DNA of 64,000 nucleotides from Pelomonas sp. Root1217. Its GTDB lineage: Bacteria > Pseudomonadota > Gammaproteobacteria > Burkholderiales > Burkholderiaceae_C. The position numbers and the translations under genes were made by a program. The stretch is taken from positions 962,772-1,026,771 of the forward strand of contig NZ_LMDC01000012.1 of the NCBI RefSeq assembly GCF_001425705.1, in the 5' to 3' direction. The notes below the pieces were generated by a model. It saw only the letters and a list, made by a program, of their open reading frames with translations, was not told where the DNA came from and ran no database searches. Within the stretch, counting starts at the first letter, position 1. Every line of letters begins with the position of its first letter. Shown one piece after another: positions 48,948-58,159 of this stretch.

Positions 48948-50725
48948 CCGCCGACGCCCGCGACGACGAAGCCATCAATGCCTTGCCCGCCGGCACCCGG
49001 TTCGGCGAGCTGGAGATCATCGGCACCCTGGGTGTGGGCGGCTTCGGCATCGTCTACCTCGCGCGCGACCATTCGCTCGAGCGCGAGATCGCGATCAAGG
49101 AGTACATGCCCAGCCAGTTCGCACTGCGCGACGGGCAATCCCAGGTGTCGGTGCGTTCGGTCTCCATGAAGGAGACCTTCGAGCTCGGTCGGCGCAGCTT
49201 CGTCAACGAGGCCAAGCTGCTGGCGCGCTTTGACCACCCGTCGCTGCTCAAGGTCTACCGTTTCTGGGAGGCCAACGGCACCGCCTACATGGCCATGCCG
49301 CGGCTTGTCGGCCAGAACCTTCGCGAGGCGCGCAAGGCCCGGCCGACGCCGCCACCCGAGGCCTGGGTCAGGCGCATCTTCGACGCCGTGCTGGGTGGGC
49401 TCGAAACCCTGCACGCCCAGAACGTCTGGCACCGGGACGTCGCGCCCGACAACATCTTCCTGCCCTCCGACGGCAGCCCGCCCATCCTGCTGGACTTCGG
49501 CGCCGCCCGCCAGGCGATCAGCGACCGCACCCAGGTCTTCACCGCCATCCTCAAGCCCAGCTTCGCGCCCATCGAGCAATACGCCGAAGCGACGACGCTG
49601 CGCCAGGGGGCCTGGACCGACTTCTATGCGCTGGCCGCGGCCATGCATGAGCTGCTGACCGGCCGCCCGCCGCCACCAGCGACGGCCCGCGCCATGGGCG
49701 ACGAACTCTTGCCGCTGGAGGTGCCCGGCTACTCGCCGGCCTTCCTCGCCGGCATGGACTGGGCGCTGCGTGTGGCGCCGCATCAGCGCCCCCAGACCGT
49801 CGCCGCCTGGCGCGAGGTGCTGGAAGGGCGTTCGGCCGTGCCACGGCCCCAGCCCGCTCAGCCGCGGGTGCCGGCAGCGCCCACGCCACCGGCACCCGCC
49901 GAGCCGTTGGATCTCGAATTCGCCGACACCGTGCAAGGCCCGCCGCTGGACGAGGACGACGGGCAGACCGTTGTCGTGCCGCTGCGCAAGTCTGCACCGC
50001 CGCCGCCTCCGCCCCCACCCGCGCCGCCGCCGCGTGCCGCGAAAGCATCACTGCCGGCGGCAGCTGCCCGGTCGCCGTCCTGGCAGATGCCCGCCATGAT
50101 CGGAGGCGGTGTTGGCGCCATGCTGCTGCTTGGCCTTTTTGTCATGCAGTTGCGCGGCAACCAGGCCAAGCCCGAGGTAACACCGCCCGAACCTGCCGCA
50201 TCCGTGGCCGCGCTGGCACCAGCGCCCGTGCAACAGGTCCAACCCGAACCCCAGGCTCCGGTGGCCAGCGCGCCGGCTTCACAGGCTGCGCCCGCGCCCG
50301 CACTCACGCCGGTGCCCGTGCCCGTCAAGCCTGCGCCCACATCGGCCGCGACCAGCGTGAACACCCGCCCGGTGTCGCCGCCCGCCTCGGCGCCCTTGCG
50401 CCGCGACACGGCGTCCAAGCCCATCGTGACCGAGAAGGCCGGCGAATTCCGCCCGGTGCCGCGCAGCCCCGTCTTCGCGGCACCCGAGCCGGCGGCCCCG
50501 AACCCGGCTGCCGCTTCGAGCAAGCCGGCACCCGCATCAGCGTCGGCCGCGCCCGCGCCGCCTACCGAGCCGCGCACCGCCAACGAGGCCTGTGGCGGCC
50601 GGGTGCTGTTCGCGCGCGCCTGGTGCATCGACCGGCAGTGCGAAAAGCCGATCTATCACAACGACCCGGAGTGCGTGAGGTTGCGCGACATCCGCAGCAG
50701 CCGCGGCAACAGCGGCACGCCCTGA
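48944..50725 (+). CDS. Membrane Ser/Thr protein kinase (Hanks type)
   Basis: A 593-residue kinase starting at GTG 48944. Kinase domain about 22-290: glycine loop G30-V-G-G-F-G35, Lys52 in AIKEY, Glu89, catalytic HRD with D165 and N170 (HRDVAPDN), DFG with D184. Then a Pro/Ala-rich joint (about 290-380), one membrane helix (about 384-405, GGGVGAMLLLGLFVM) and a long Ala/Pro/Val-rich periplasmic part ending in a small Cys-containing segment (CGGRVLFARAWCIDRQCEKPIYHNDPEC). No phosphatase is nearby. The start is poorly marked. Confidence 0.9.
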   Translation: MTADARDDEAINALPAGTRFGELEIIGTLGVGGFGIVYLARDHSLEREIAIKEYMPSQFALRDGQSQVSVRSVSMKETFELGRRSFVNEAKLLARFDHPSLLKVYRFWEANGTAYMAMPRLVGQNLREARKARPTPPPEAWVRRIFDAVLGGLETLHAQNVWHRDVAPDNIFLPSDGSPPILLDFGAARQAISDRTQVFTAILKPSFAPIEQYAEATTLRQGAWTDFYALAAAMHELLTGRPPPPATARAMGDELLPLEVPGYSPAFLAGMDWALRVAPHQRPQTVAAWREVLEGRSAVPRPQPAQPRVPAAPTPPAPAEPLDLEFADTVQGPPLDEDDGQTVVVPLRKSAPPPPPPPPAPPPRAAKASLPAAAARSPSWQMPAMIGGGVGAMLLLGLFVMQLRGNQAKPEVTPPEPAASVAALAPAPVQQVQPEPQAPVASAPASQAAPAPALTPVPVPVKPAPTSAATSVNTRPVSPPASAPLRRDTASKPIVTEKAGEFRPVPRSPVFAAPEPAAPNPAAASSKPAPASASAAPAPPTEPRTANEACGGRVLFARAWCIDRQCEKPIYHNDPECVRLRDIRSSRGNSGTP

Positions 50726-50748
50726 GGCATCCCGCCAGGCCGATGTGA

Positions 50749-51699
50749 TCAGAACAGCGCCATTGACAGCTTGCGCCGGTACTGGTCGATGAGCGGGTCG
50801 CTGGGCACGACGGCAGCCTTGCCGGACAGCTCCAGCGTGCCACTTTTGGCCTCAGCGGCATGCTTGGGAGCCGGCTTGGTCAGCAGCTCGAGGATGGCCA
50901 CATAGGTCTTGCGCGCCGCCTCGCCGTTCCAGGCCTTGTCGCGCATGATGATTTCCAGCAATTCGTCCATGGCTTCGGTGAAGCGCTGGCCGGCCAGATG
51001 GAGCTGGGCCAAGGTGAAGCGGGCCTCAAAGTCGCGCTTGTTGGTAGCTATTGATTCCTGCAGTGCCGAAGGGTCGGCACCAGCGGCGGCCTCGAAGGCG
51101 CTGAGCCAGGTGGCCAGGGCGGCCAGGCGGGGCGAGGGCACCAGGGTGTCGGCGGCCTTGGCTGCCACCGGTGCAAAGGCGGCGCGCGCGTCGTTGAGCA
51201 GGCCGAGTTCCAGCAGCGCCTTCACGTAGTCGAAGCGGGCGGCGTCGTTGGCCGGGTCGGTCTGCACGGCGTGGGCCAGCTTGGTCAGCGCGGCCTCCAG
51301 GTCGCCGTCGGCCATCAGGTCCTGGGCATCGGCCAGGTCGGCCTCGGCTTCGAGTTCTTCGCCGGCCGGCACATGCTTGTCCAGGAACTCGCGGATCTGC
51401 GTTTCGGGCAGGGCGCCGACAAAGCCGTCCACCGGCTGGCCGCCAGAGAACATCACGCAGAAGGGGATGGAGCGCACGCCGAACATCTGGCTGAGCTGGG
51501 TGGCGATCTCGGGCACCTCGTCGCTGTTCAGCTTGGCCAGCGTGAAACGGCCAGCGTAGGCGGTTTCCAGCTTCTCCAGGACGGGACCCAGGGTCTTGCA
51601 GGGGCCGCACCAAGGCGCCCAGATGTCCAGCAGCACGGGCTGGTTCTGGGATGCGACGATGAGTTCGGCTTCGAAGTTCTGGAGGTTGATGTCGATCAT
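50749..51699 (-). CDS. YbbN/CnoX-type thioredoxin with TPR domain
   Basis: A 316-residue protein: thioredoxin domain 1-110 with a complete active site WCGPC (about 30-34), then a TPR-like region (DLADAQDLMADGDLEAALTKLAHAVQTDPANDAARFDYVKALLELG) as in E. coli YbbN/CnoX, a chaperone-holdase working with GroEL/DnaK. E. coli YbbN has lost one active Cys; this protein keeps both, so it may also act as a reductase. Divergent from purE. Confidence 0.92.
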   Translation of the reverse strand: MIDINLQNFEAELIVASQNQPVLLDIWAPWCGPCKTLGPVLEKLETAYAGRFTLAKLNSDEVPEIATQLSQMFGVRSIPFCVMFSGGQPVDGFVGALPETQIREFLDKHVPAGEELEAEADLADAQDLMADGDLEAALTKLAHAVQTDPANDAARFDYVKALLELGLLNDARAAFAPVAAKAADTLVPSPRLAALATWLSAFEAAAGADPSALQESIATNKRDFEARFTLAQLHLAGQRFTEAMDELLEIIMRDKAWNGEAARKTYVAILELLTKPAPKHAAEAKSGTLELSGKAAVVPSDPLIDQYRRKLSMALF

Positions 51700-51727
51700 G
51701 GCGGAAAGGAGATGGAGCCTCGGCTTC

Positions 51728-51733
51728 TACAAT
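51728..51733 (+). promoter_or_regulatory. -10 box of purE
   Basis: TACAAT, 31 bases before the TTG start of purE and in the divergent spacer with the thioredoxin gene. No convincing -35 is seen. Confidence 0.45.
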
Positions 51734-51763
51734 TCAAGGCTTTCCTGAGCCCCGGAGCGCGAC

Positions 51764-52276
51764 TTGCCTACCCCAGCCCCCCAGAACCCGGATGCCGTCA
51801 TTGGCATCGTCATGGGCTCCAGCAGCGACTGGGAGACGATGAAGCAAGCGGCCGAGATTCTGACCGAGTTCGGCGTCGGCTTCGAGGCGAGGGTCGTGTC
51901 GGCCCATCGCATGCCCGACGAGATGTTCGCTTACGCCGAGGCCGCTTCCGGCCGCGGGCTCAAGGCCATCATCGCCGGTGCTGGCGGTGCGGCCCATCTG
52001 CCGGGCATGCTGGCCGCCAAGACGACGGTGCCGGTGCTGGGTGTGCCGGTTGCCAGCCGTCATCTGCAGGGCGTCGACTCCCTGCACTCCATCGTGCAGA
52101 TGCCCAAGGGCATCCCGGTCGCGACCTTTGCCATCGGCAATGCCGGTGCGGCCAATGCGGCGCTGTTCGCGGTGGCGATGCTGGCCACGGGCAATGCGGC
52201 GCTGCTGGACAAGCTGAACGCCTTCCGTGCCAGGCAGACGGCCGTGGCCCAGGCCATGAGTGAGGAATTGCGCTGA
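51764..52276 (+). CDS. purE: 5-(carboxyamino)imidazole ribonucleotide mutase
   Basis: A 170-residue class I PurE converting N5-CAIR to CAIR in purine synthesis. The substrate site is in [10 protein letters not shown] (17-26), SAHRMPDEM (46-54) and [11 protein letters not shown] (72-82). The start is TTG 51764, with GGAG six bases upstream; no ATG fits better. Its stop overlaps the purK ATG (TGATG), matching the known two-step PurK-PurE pathway. Confidence 0.96.
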   Translation: MPTPAPQNPDAVIGIVMGSSSDWETMKQAAEILTEFGVGFEARVVSAHRMPDEMFAYAEAASGRGLKAIIAGAGGAAHLPGMLAAKTTVPVLGVPVASRHLQGVDSLHSIVQMPKGIPVATFAIGNAGAANAALFAVAMLATGNAALLDKLNAFRARQTAVAQAMSEELR

Positions 52277-53463
52277 TGCCGGCTTTGCTTCCCGGTGCTG
52301 CGACGCTGGGCGAGTCGCGGCAAGCGACGCTGGGCGTCTTGGGCGGCGGCCAGCTCGGCCGCATGTTCGTGCATGCCGCCCAGGCCCTGGGCTACCGCTG
52401 CATCGTGCTCGACCCTGACGCCGTCAGCCCCGCCGGCGCCGTGGCCGAGAAGCACATCAAGGCCGACTACCTGGACTCCTTCGGCCTGGCCCAGCTGGCG
52501 CGCGACTGCGACGCGATCACGACCGAGTTCGAGAACGTGCCAGCCCTCGCGTTGGAGACGCTGGCCGGCATGCGCATCGTGGCGCCCGCCGCGGCGGCCG
52601 TCGCGGTCTGCCAGGACCGCGCCATCGAAAAGGCGCATTTCGAGTCCGCCGGCGTGCCCTGCGCGCCGCATGCCGTCATCACCAACGAGATCGAACTCGC
52701 GGCCGTCGACCCGGCGCTGCTGCCAGGCATCCTGAAGACCAGCCGCATGGGCTATGACGGCAAGGGCCAGGTTCGCGTGGCCACCGCCGCCGAGCTGGCC
52801 CAGGCCTGGGAAGGGCTCAAGCGCGTCCCTTGCGTGCTGGAGCAGTTGCTGCCGCTCAAGGCCGAGCTGAGCGTGCTGGTGGCGCGCGGCGCGGATGGGC
52901 AGATCGTCAATTTCCCCGTGCAGCAGAACCTGCACCGCGGCGGCATTCTGGCCGTCACCGAGGTGCCGGCGCCCGACGTGCCGGTCGAGGTGGACAGACT
53001 GGCCGTCGCCGCCGCGCGCCAGGTCGCCCAGGCGCTGAACTACGTCGGCGTGCTGTGCATCGAATTCTTCTGGCTGGATGACGGCCGACTGGTCGTCAAC
53101 GAGATGGCGCCGCGGCCGCACAACTCCGGTCACTGGACGATGAATGGCGCCGATGTGTCGCAGTTCGAGTTGCAGGTGAGGGCGCTGGCCGGCCTGCCAT
53201 TGCCTGAGCCGCGCCAGCATTCGGCCAGCGTCATGCTGAACCTGCTCGGCGACTTGTGGTTCAACGAGGATGGCGGTCCCACGCCTCCCGCCTGGGACCG
53301 TGTGCTGGCACTGCCGGGCACGCATCTGCACCTCTACGGCAAGGCCGACGCCCGCCACGGGCGCAAGATGGGCCATCTGAACATCACGGCCGAAACGCCC
53401 GAAACCGCGCACGCGGTGGCGGTGCAGGCTGCGAGCATCCTGGGCCTGCCCACCGACTTCTGA
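52276..53463 (+). CDS. purK: 5-(carboxyamino)imidazole ribonucleotide synthase
   Basis: A 395-residue ATP-grasp enzyme carboxylating AIR to N5-CAIR. LGVLGGGQLGRMFVHAAQALGY (about 16-37), KTSRMGYDGKGQ (about 155-166) and NEMAPRPHNSGHWT (about 276-289) are the family motifs. Translationally coupled to purE, and its stop overlaps the start of the Sua5-type gene. Confidence 0.97.
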   Translation: MPALLPGAATLGESRQATLGVLGGGQLGRMFVHAAQALGYRCIVLDPDAVSPAGAVAEKHIKADYLDSFGLAQLARDCDAITTEFENVPALALETLAGMRIVAPAAAAVAVCQDRAIEKAHFESAGVPCAPHAVITNEIELAAVDPALLPGILKTSRMGYDGKGQVRVATAAELAQAWEGLKRVPCVLEQLLPLKAELSVLVARGADGQIVNFPVQQNLHRGGILAVTEVPAPDVPVEVDRLAVAAARQVAQALNYVGVLCIEFFWLDDGRLVVNEMAPRPHNSGHWTMNGADVSQFELQVRALAGLPLPEPRQHSASVMLNLLGDLWFNEDGGPTPPAWDRVLALPGTHLHLYGKADARHGRKMGHLNITAETPETAHAVAVQAASILGLPTDF

Positions 53464-54449
53464 TGTTGCTTCTGCCCGGCAACGACCCCGAAGCCGTCCA
53501 GGCCGCCGCGCGCCGCCTGGCCGACGGGGAACTGCTGGGCCTGCCGACCGAGACGGTCTATGGCCTGGCTGCTCGCGCCGACCGGGACGAGGCCGTGGCC
53601 AAGATCTTTGCCGCCAAGGGCCGGCCGAGCGACCACCCGCTGATCGTCCACGTGCTGGACACCACCGGCGCCGAACTCTTTGCCGACCATCTGCCCGCCG
53701 CCGCGCGCCGCCTGATGGATGCCTTCTGGCCCGGCCCGCTGACCGTCATCTTGCCGCGCAAGGCCGGCATGGCCGAAGCGGCAGCCGGTGGCCACGCCAC
53801 CGTGGCGCTGCGCTCACCCGCCCACCCGGTCGCCCGCGCTGTGCTGGCCGCGGCGCGCGCGCTGGGTGTAGAGGGCGTGGCCGCGCCCAGCGCCAACCGG
53901 TTTGGTCGCGTCAGCCCGACGCTGGCTCGCCATGTCGTCGAGGAATTCGGATCCGAGCTGATGGTGCTGGACGGCGGTGCCTGCGAGGTGGGCATCGAAT
54001 CCAGCATCGTCGACTGCAGCCGTGCGCATCCGGGCCTGTTGCGCCCGGGGCTGATCAGCCGTGGCCGCATCGAGGCCGCCCTGGGCCAGCCGCTCGTGGA
54101 GCCGGATGCCACGGCGCCCAAGGCCTCGGGCACCTTGGCTGCGCACTACGCGCCGAGCGCCCGCGTGCGCCTGCTGGACGCCCAGGCGCTGGCTTTACGT
54201 TTGGCCACAACGGCCGCCAGCGGGCTGCTGGAGGGGGTGGCGGTATATTCACGCGCCCAGCTGCCGGCTTGGCGCTGGCAGGCCATGCCGGCAGACCCGG
54301 CGGCAGCGGCCCACGAATTGTTTGCGGTGTTGCGGGCCCTGGATGCGGCCGGCGCCCGTGAAATCTGGGTCGAGGCGCCCCCGCGCGACCCCGCCTGGGA
54401 CGGTGTGCGGGACCGGCTCAGCCGGGCTGCCGCCGCCTTCACTGATTGA
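53463..54449 (+). CDS. L-threonylcarbamoyladenylate synthase (Sua5 type)
   Basis: A 328-residue protein: YrdC-fold domain about 1-195 (LPTETVYGLAARAD, KGRPSDHPLIVHV, AAPSANRFGRVSPT) plus the extra C-terminal Sua5 domain (about 220-328) found in the longer form. It makes threonylcarbamoyl-AMP from threonine, bicarbonate and ATP for tRNA t6A modification. The segment SGTLAAHYAPSARV is the typical inter-domain linker. Its ATG overlaps the purK stop, so it is in the purE-purK operon. Confidence 0.93.
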   Translation: MLLLPGNDPEAVQAAARRLADGELLGLPTETVYGLAARADRDEAVAKIFAAKGRPSDHPLIVHVLDTTGAELFADHLPAAARRLMDAFWPGPLTVILPRKAGMAEAAAGGHATVALRSPAHPVARAVLAAARALGVEGVAAPSANRFGRVSPTLARHVVEEFGSELMVLDGGACEVGIESSIVDCSRAHPGLLRPGLISRGRIEAALGQPLVEPDATAPKASGTLAAHYAPSARVRLLDAQALALRLATTAASGLLEGVAVYSRAQLPAWRWQAMPADPAAAAHELFAVLRALDAAGAREIWVEAPPRDPAWDGVRDRLSRAAAAFTD

Positions 54450-54474
54450 GTTTTCCTGTCCTGAGTTGATCGTC

Positions 54475-55434
54475 ATGCAACGTGTTGTGTCCCAGAAATT
54501 CAAGCGCACCCTGGCCCTGGCCACGGTGGCAGCGGCCGCGCTGATCGCCGGCTGCGGCGGTGGCAGCACCCAGCAGATCGACCCCTTTTCGCCGACCCGC
54601 GTCATCGCCTTCGGCGACGAGATGGGCACCATCCTGCAAAGCGGCAAGAAGTACACGATCAACGGCCTGAATGCCGACACCAGGCTGGTTGACTGCACGC
54701 TCAGCCCGGTCTGGAGCCAGATCCTGGCGGTCGGCTTCCGCTTCGTCTACCCTCAGTGCAACAAGGATTTCGTCGCGCTGCCCCAGGGCATCATGTACGC
54801 GGCACTGGGCGACAAGGTGGCCGATGTGCGCGACAAGATCGACCAGCATCTGTCCAACGACCGCTTCGGCCCCAAGGACATCGTGGCCATCATGGTCGGC
54901 GTCAACGACATCCTCGAGCTGTATCGCCAGTTCCCGGCCCAGAGCCGTGACTCGTTGATCAACGAAGCCAAGGCGCGCGGCAAGCTGCTGGCCGACCAGG
55001 TCAACCGCATCGCCAACGCCAACGGCCGAGTGCTGGTGGCCACCATCTTCGACGTCGGCCTGACGCCCTTCGGCCAAAAGGAAAGGCAGCAGCAGACTGA
55101 CATCGACCGCGCCATCTTCCTGAACGACCTGAGCGCAGCTTTCAATACGGCCATGCGTCTGAACCTGCTCAATGACGGCCGCCTGGTCGGTCTTGTGCTT
55201 GTTGACGAAACCATCCAGCAGATCGCGCGCTTCCCAGCCGCCTTCGGCTACTCCGATGTGACGAACGCTGCCTGCCGCAGTGACGTCGCCCCGCAGGACT
55301 GCACGACAGACACGCTGGTGGCCGAGGCCGACCCCACGCTATGGTTGTGGGCCGGCGACACGCTGCTGGGCCCGAAAGCGCAGAACAGTATCGGCAACCA
55401 GGCGCTCGCGCGCGCCAGAAACAACCCGTTTTAG
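54475..55434 (+). CDS. SGNH/GDSL-fold lipoprotein, probably inactive
   Basis: A 319-residue lipoprotein (leader to LIAGC, Cys27). It has the SGNH-hydrolase order: block I FGDEMG (46-51), block III GVNDILEL, and a C-terminal segment before the last helix. Block I has Glu49 where the nucleophile Ser of GDSL should be, and block V reads GDTLLG where D-x-x-H is expected, so both Ser and His are absent. It is therefore unlikely to be an esterase and may be a binding or structural protein. It starts 25 bases behind the Sua5-type gene. Confidence 0.75.
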   Translation: MQRVVSQKFKRTLALATVAAAALIAGCGGGSTQQIDPFSPTRVIAFGDEMGTILQSGKKYTINGLNADTRLVDCTLSPVWSQILAVGFRFVYPQCNKDFVALPQGIMYAALGDKVADVRDKIDQHLSNDRFGPKDIVAIMVGVNDILELYRQFPAQSRDSLINEAKARGKLLADQVNRIANANGRVLVATIFDVGLTPFGQKERQQQTDIDRAIFLNDLSAAFNTAMRLNLLNDGRLVGLVLVDETIQQIARFPAAFGYSDVTNAACRSDVAPQDCTTDTLVAEADPTLWLWAGDTLLGPKAQNSIGNQALARARNNPF

Positions 55435-55443
55435 CCCACCCCC

Positions 55444-55530
55444 GAGGCGCTCACTGCCAAGGCCAGAGGCCTTGTCCTTCGGCAGGCACAAACAGTCCTC
55501 AGGACTGTTTGTGTCCGGCCTCAGTGCCTC
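55444..55530 (+). repeat. Structured hairpin element, copy A
   Basis: In order: outer arm GAGGC...ACTG (55444-55456); hairpin AAGGCC-AGA-GGCCTT (55459-55473); linker GTCCTTCGGCAGGCA (55474-55488); hairpin CAAACAGTCC-TCA-GGACTGTTTG (55489-55511); tail TGTCCGGCCTCAG (55512-55524); closing CAGT-GCCTC (55522-55530). Linker and tail are identical in copy B at 60.2 kb, while the outer stem bases differ with pairing kept. It lies between two convergent genes, with a further C/G-rich hairpin (CCCCC/GGGGG) just behind it. Nothing else is seen in the 192-base gap. Confidence 0.8.
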
Positions 55531-55626
55531 CCCCTCAAGGGGGCGCAGCCAGTGGCCTGGCAAAGCCAGTTCCACGGCTGCTACTGGAGGGGCGGCCAGC
55601 CTGCGGCGGCCTGGGAAATGCCGCCG

Positions 55627-57360
55627 TTAGGCCGTAATGGTGCGCAGTTCGCGGCGCAGGATCTTGCCGACGTTGCTCTTGGGCAGTTCGTCGCGGAACT
55701 CGATGAATCGGGGCCGCTTGTAGGCCGTCATCTGTGCCGTGCAGTAGCTGGCCAGGTCTTCCTCGGCCAGGGCGGGGTCGCTCTTGACGACGAAGAGCTT
55801 GACCGCCTCGCCCGATTTGGCGTCCGGCACGCCCACCGCAGCACACTCCAGCACGCCCGGGTGCATGTTGACGACCTGCTCGATCTCGGTCGGGTAGACG
55901 TTGAAGCCGCTGACCAGGATCATGTCCTTCTTGCGGTCGACGATGCGCACATAGCCACGCTCGTCCATGATGCCGATGTCGCCGGTCTTGAAGTAGCCGT
56001 CGGCGCACATGACGTTGGCGGTCTCGTCAGGGCGCTTCCAGTAGCCGGCCATGACTTGGGGGCCGCGGATGCAGATCTCGCCGCGTTCGCCGATGGGCAG
56101 GTCGCGTCCCTCGTCGTCGCGAATGGCGATCTCGGTGGACGAGATGGGCAGGCCGATGCTGCCGTTGAAGGCGCGCTGGTCCAGCGGGTTGATGGTCGCG
56201 GCCGGCGAAGTCTCGGACAGGCCATACCCCTCGACGACCGGGCAGCCGGTGACCTTGAGCCATTTCTCCGCCGTGGCCTGCTGCACGGCCATGCCGCCGC
56301 CGTTGGAGATGACCAGTTCGGAGAAATCGAGCCGCGAGAAGCCCGGCTCGGCGGCCAGCGCGTTGAACAACGTGTTGACGGCCGGGAAGATGTGGATCTT
56401 GTGGCCGCGCAGCGTCTCGATGAAGCCGGGGATGTCGCGCGGGTTGGGCACCAGGATGTTGAGGTGGCCCATGCGCGCGCCGAGCATGAAGCAGGCCGTC
56501 AGCGCGAAGATGTGATACAGCGGCAGCGCACAGACATTCGTGAACTGCATGTTCTGGTCGGGCAGCCGGGCCAGCATGGGCTGGAACCAGGCTTCGACCT
56601 GCAGGATGTTGGCGACGATGTTGCGATGCAGCAGCGTCGCGCCCTTGGACACGCCGGTCGTACCACCGGTGTACTGCAGGAAGGCGACGTCGTCAGGGCC
56701 AAGTTCAGGCTTCTTCAGGTGCAGGCGCTCGCCATGGGCCAGTGCCTCATTGAAGCGCACGACGGTGCGGCCGTCACCTTGGGCCAGGCGGAACTCCGGC
56801 ACCATCTTCTTCAGGTGGCGCACGGCAAAGTTGATCAGCGGGCCCTTCCACCAGTTCAGCAGGTCGCCCATCGACGCCAGCACGACATGCTTCACGTCGG
56901 TCGCGTCGATGACCTCGGCCAGCGTGTGCGCGAAGTTCTCCAGCACGACGATGGCGCGCGCGCCCGAGTCCTTGAGCTGATGCTCCAGTTCGCGCGGCGT
57001 GTACAGCGGGTTCACGTTCACGACAACGAAACCCGCGCGCAGGATGGCCGCGATGGCCACGCCGTATTGCAGCAGGTTGGGCATCATGATCGCGACGCGG
57101 TCGCCCTGCTTGAGCCCCTGGGCTTGCAACCAGGCGCCGAGCTGCATGGAGAGCCGGTCGATCTCCGAGAAGCGCATGCGCTGGCCCATGCAGATCGCAG
57201 CGTCGCGCGAGGCGTGCTTGCGGAAGGCCTCATTGAGCAGGTCGACCAGCGAGCCGTAGATGCGGGTGTCGATCTGCGCCGGCACGCCGGCTGGGTAGCT
57301 GGCAAGCCAGGGCTTGGCGCTGGATGTCACTTCGGTGACTTCGGCAAGGACGGCGGTCAT
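55627..57360 (-). CDS. Long-chain acyl-CoA ligase (FadD-like)
   Basis: A 577-residue AMP-forming acyl-CoA synthetase. The ATP loop YTGGTTGVSKGATL, the family motif GYGLSETSP, YFKTGDIGIMDERGY and the C-terminal SNVGKILRRELR with the catalytic Lys are intact. It activates fatty acids for beta-oxidation. Chain-length preference cannot be read from sequence. No other beta-oxidation gene is adjacent. Confidence 0.92.
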   Translation of the reverse strand: MTAVLAEVTEVTSSAKPWLASYPAGVPAQIDTRIYGSLVDLLNEAFRKHASRDAAICMGQRMRFSEIDRLSMQLGAWLQAQGLKQGDRVAIMMPNLLQYGVAIAAILRAGFVVVNVNPLYTPRELEHQLKDSGARAIVVLENFAHTLAEVIDATDVKHVVLASMGDLLNWWKGPLINFAVRHLKKMVPEFRLAQGDGRTVVRFNEALAHGERLHLKKPELGPDDVAFLQYTGGTTGVSKGATLLHRNIVANILQVEAWFQPMLARLPDQNMQFTNVCALPLYHIFALTACFMLGARMGHLNILVPNPRDIPGFIETLRGHKIHIFPAVNTLFNALAAEPGFSRLDFSELVISNGGGMAVQQATAEKWLKVTGCPVVEGYGLSETSPAATINPLDQRAFNGSIGLPISSTEIAIRDDEGRDLPIGERGEICIRGPQVMAGYWKRPDETANVMCADGYFKTGDIGIMDERGYVRIVDRKKDMILVSGFNVYPTEIEQVVNMHPGVLECAAVGVPDAKSGEAVKLFVVKSDPALAEEDLASYCTAQMTAYKRPRFIEFRDELPKSNVGKILRRELRTITA

Positions 57361-57422
57361 CGAGGGCCTTCTGACGTGCTTGGCGTGAAGCCTTCGATGT
57401 TGGGACGGCGTGTTACATCAAG

Positions 57423-58124
57423 CTAGGGGAGTTGCCCTAACGCAGAGGCATCACCGCGAAACAATGCGCGTGCGAGTGTGTCCTCACGGTGTCGCACAGT
57501 GGACAGGAACTCGCCCGCGCCCCGCATCGCGCGGAAGGTGTCAAAGCCGCTCTCGAGAAAGCTCTGCAGCGCGCCCAGGCCCGCCATCTGCGCGGGGCCG
57601 CGCATCAGCCGCAGCGTCTGGCGCAGCAGCGGCTTGCGGGTCAGCTTGTCCAGCGACTCGCCCACCGCCATCGTGAGCTCGATCTGTCGCTGCCGTGATG
57701 CCGGCTCGCCGCAGGCGCGCCAGGCGACGGCGTATTCGTCGGACGTGATGTCGGTTGACCGCAGGTGCTCGGCCATGCGCGTGTCCAGGCGTTCGGACAG
57801 GGCGTGCAGCTGTGCGAGCTTGGCCACGGTGTCGACGACTTCGGCGGGAAATAGACGGGTCAGCGTCGGGATGACGCGGGCGAACTGGGCATCGCGCTGG
57901 CGGTAGTCGTCGGGACCGTAAAGCTCGTGCAGGAAAAAACGCGTGGCCGCCTCGTAGCGCGGGTTGGCGAGCAGGTCGGCATAGCTGGCCGCGAAGCGGC
58001 GCTGCTGGAAGGTCTTCAGGCTCTGGACGCGGGCCTCAAGCTCGGGGTCGGCAGCACGGCGGGCGCGCTCGGCGTCGACGGCGCGCAGTTCCTTCAGCAG
58101 GGATTCAGCACTCAGTTCATCCAT
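57423..58124 (-). CDS. FFLEELY-motif protein
   Basis: A 233-residue, mostly helical, soluble protein containing RFFLHELYGPDDYRQRD (about 61-77), the signature of the FFLEELY-motif family of unknown function found in beta- and gamma-proteobacteria. No catalytic motif seen. It precedes fadD by 62 bases in the same direction and is divergent from the hydrolase gene. Confidence 0.82.
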   Translation of the reverse strand: MDELSAESLLKELRAVDAERARRAADPELEARVQSLKTFQQRRFAASYADLLANPRYEAATRFFLHELYGPDDYRQRDAQFARVIPTLTRLFPAEVVDTVAKLAQLHALSERLDTRMAEHLRSTDITSDEYAVAWRACGEPASRQRQIELTMAVGESLDKLTRKPLLRQTLRLMRGPAQMAGLGALQSFLESGFDTFRAMRGAGEFLSTVRHREDTLARALFRGDASALGQLP

Positions 58125-58159
58125 GGGTCGGCGGAATTCTGCCTTCCTACACTCGGGCG

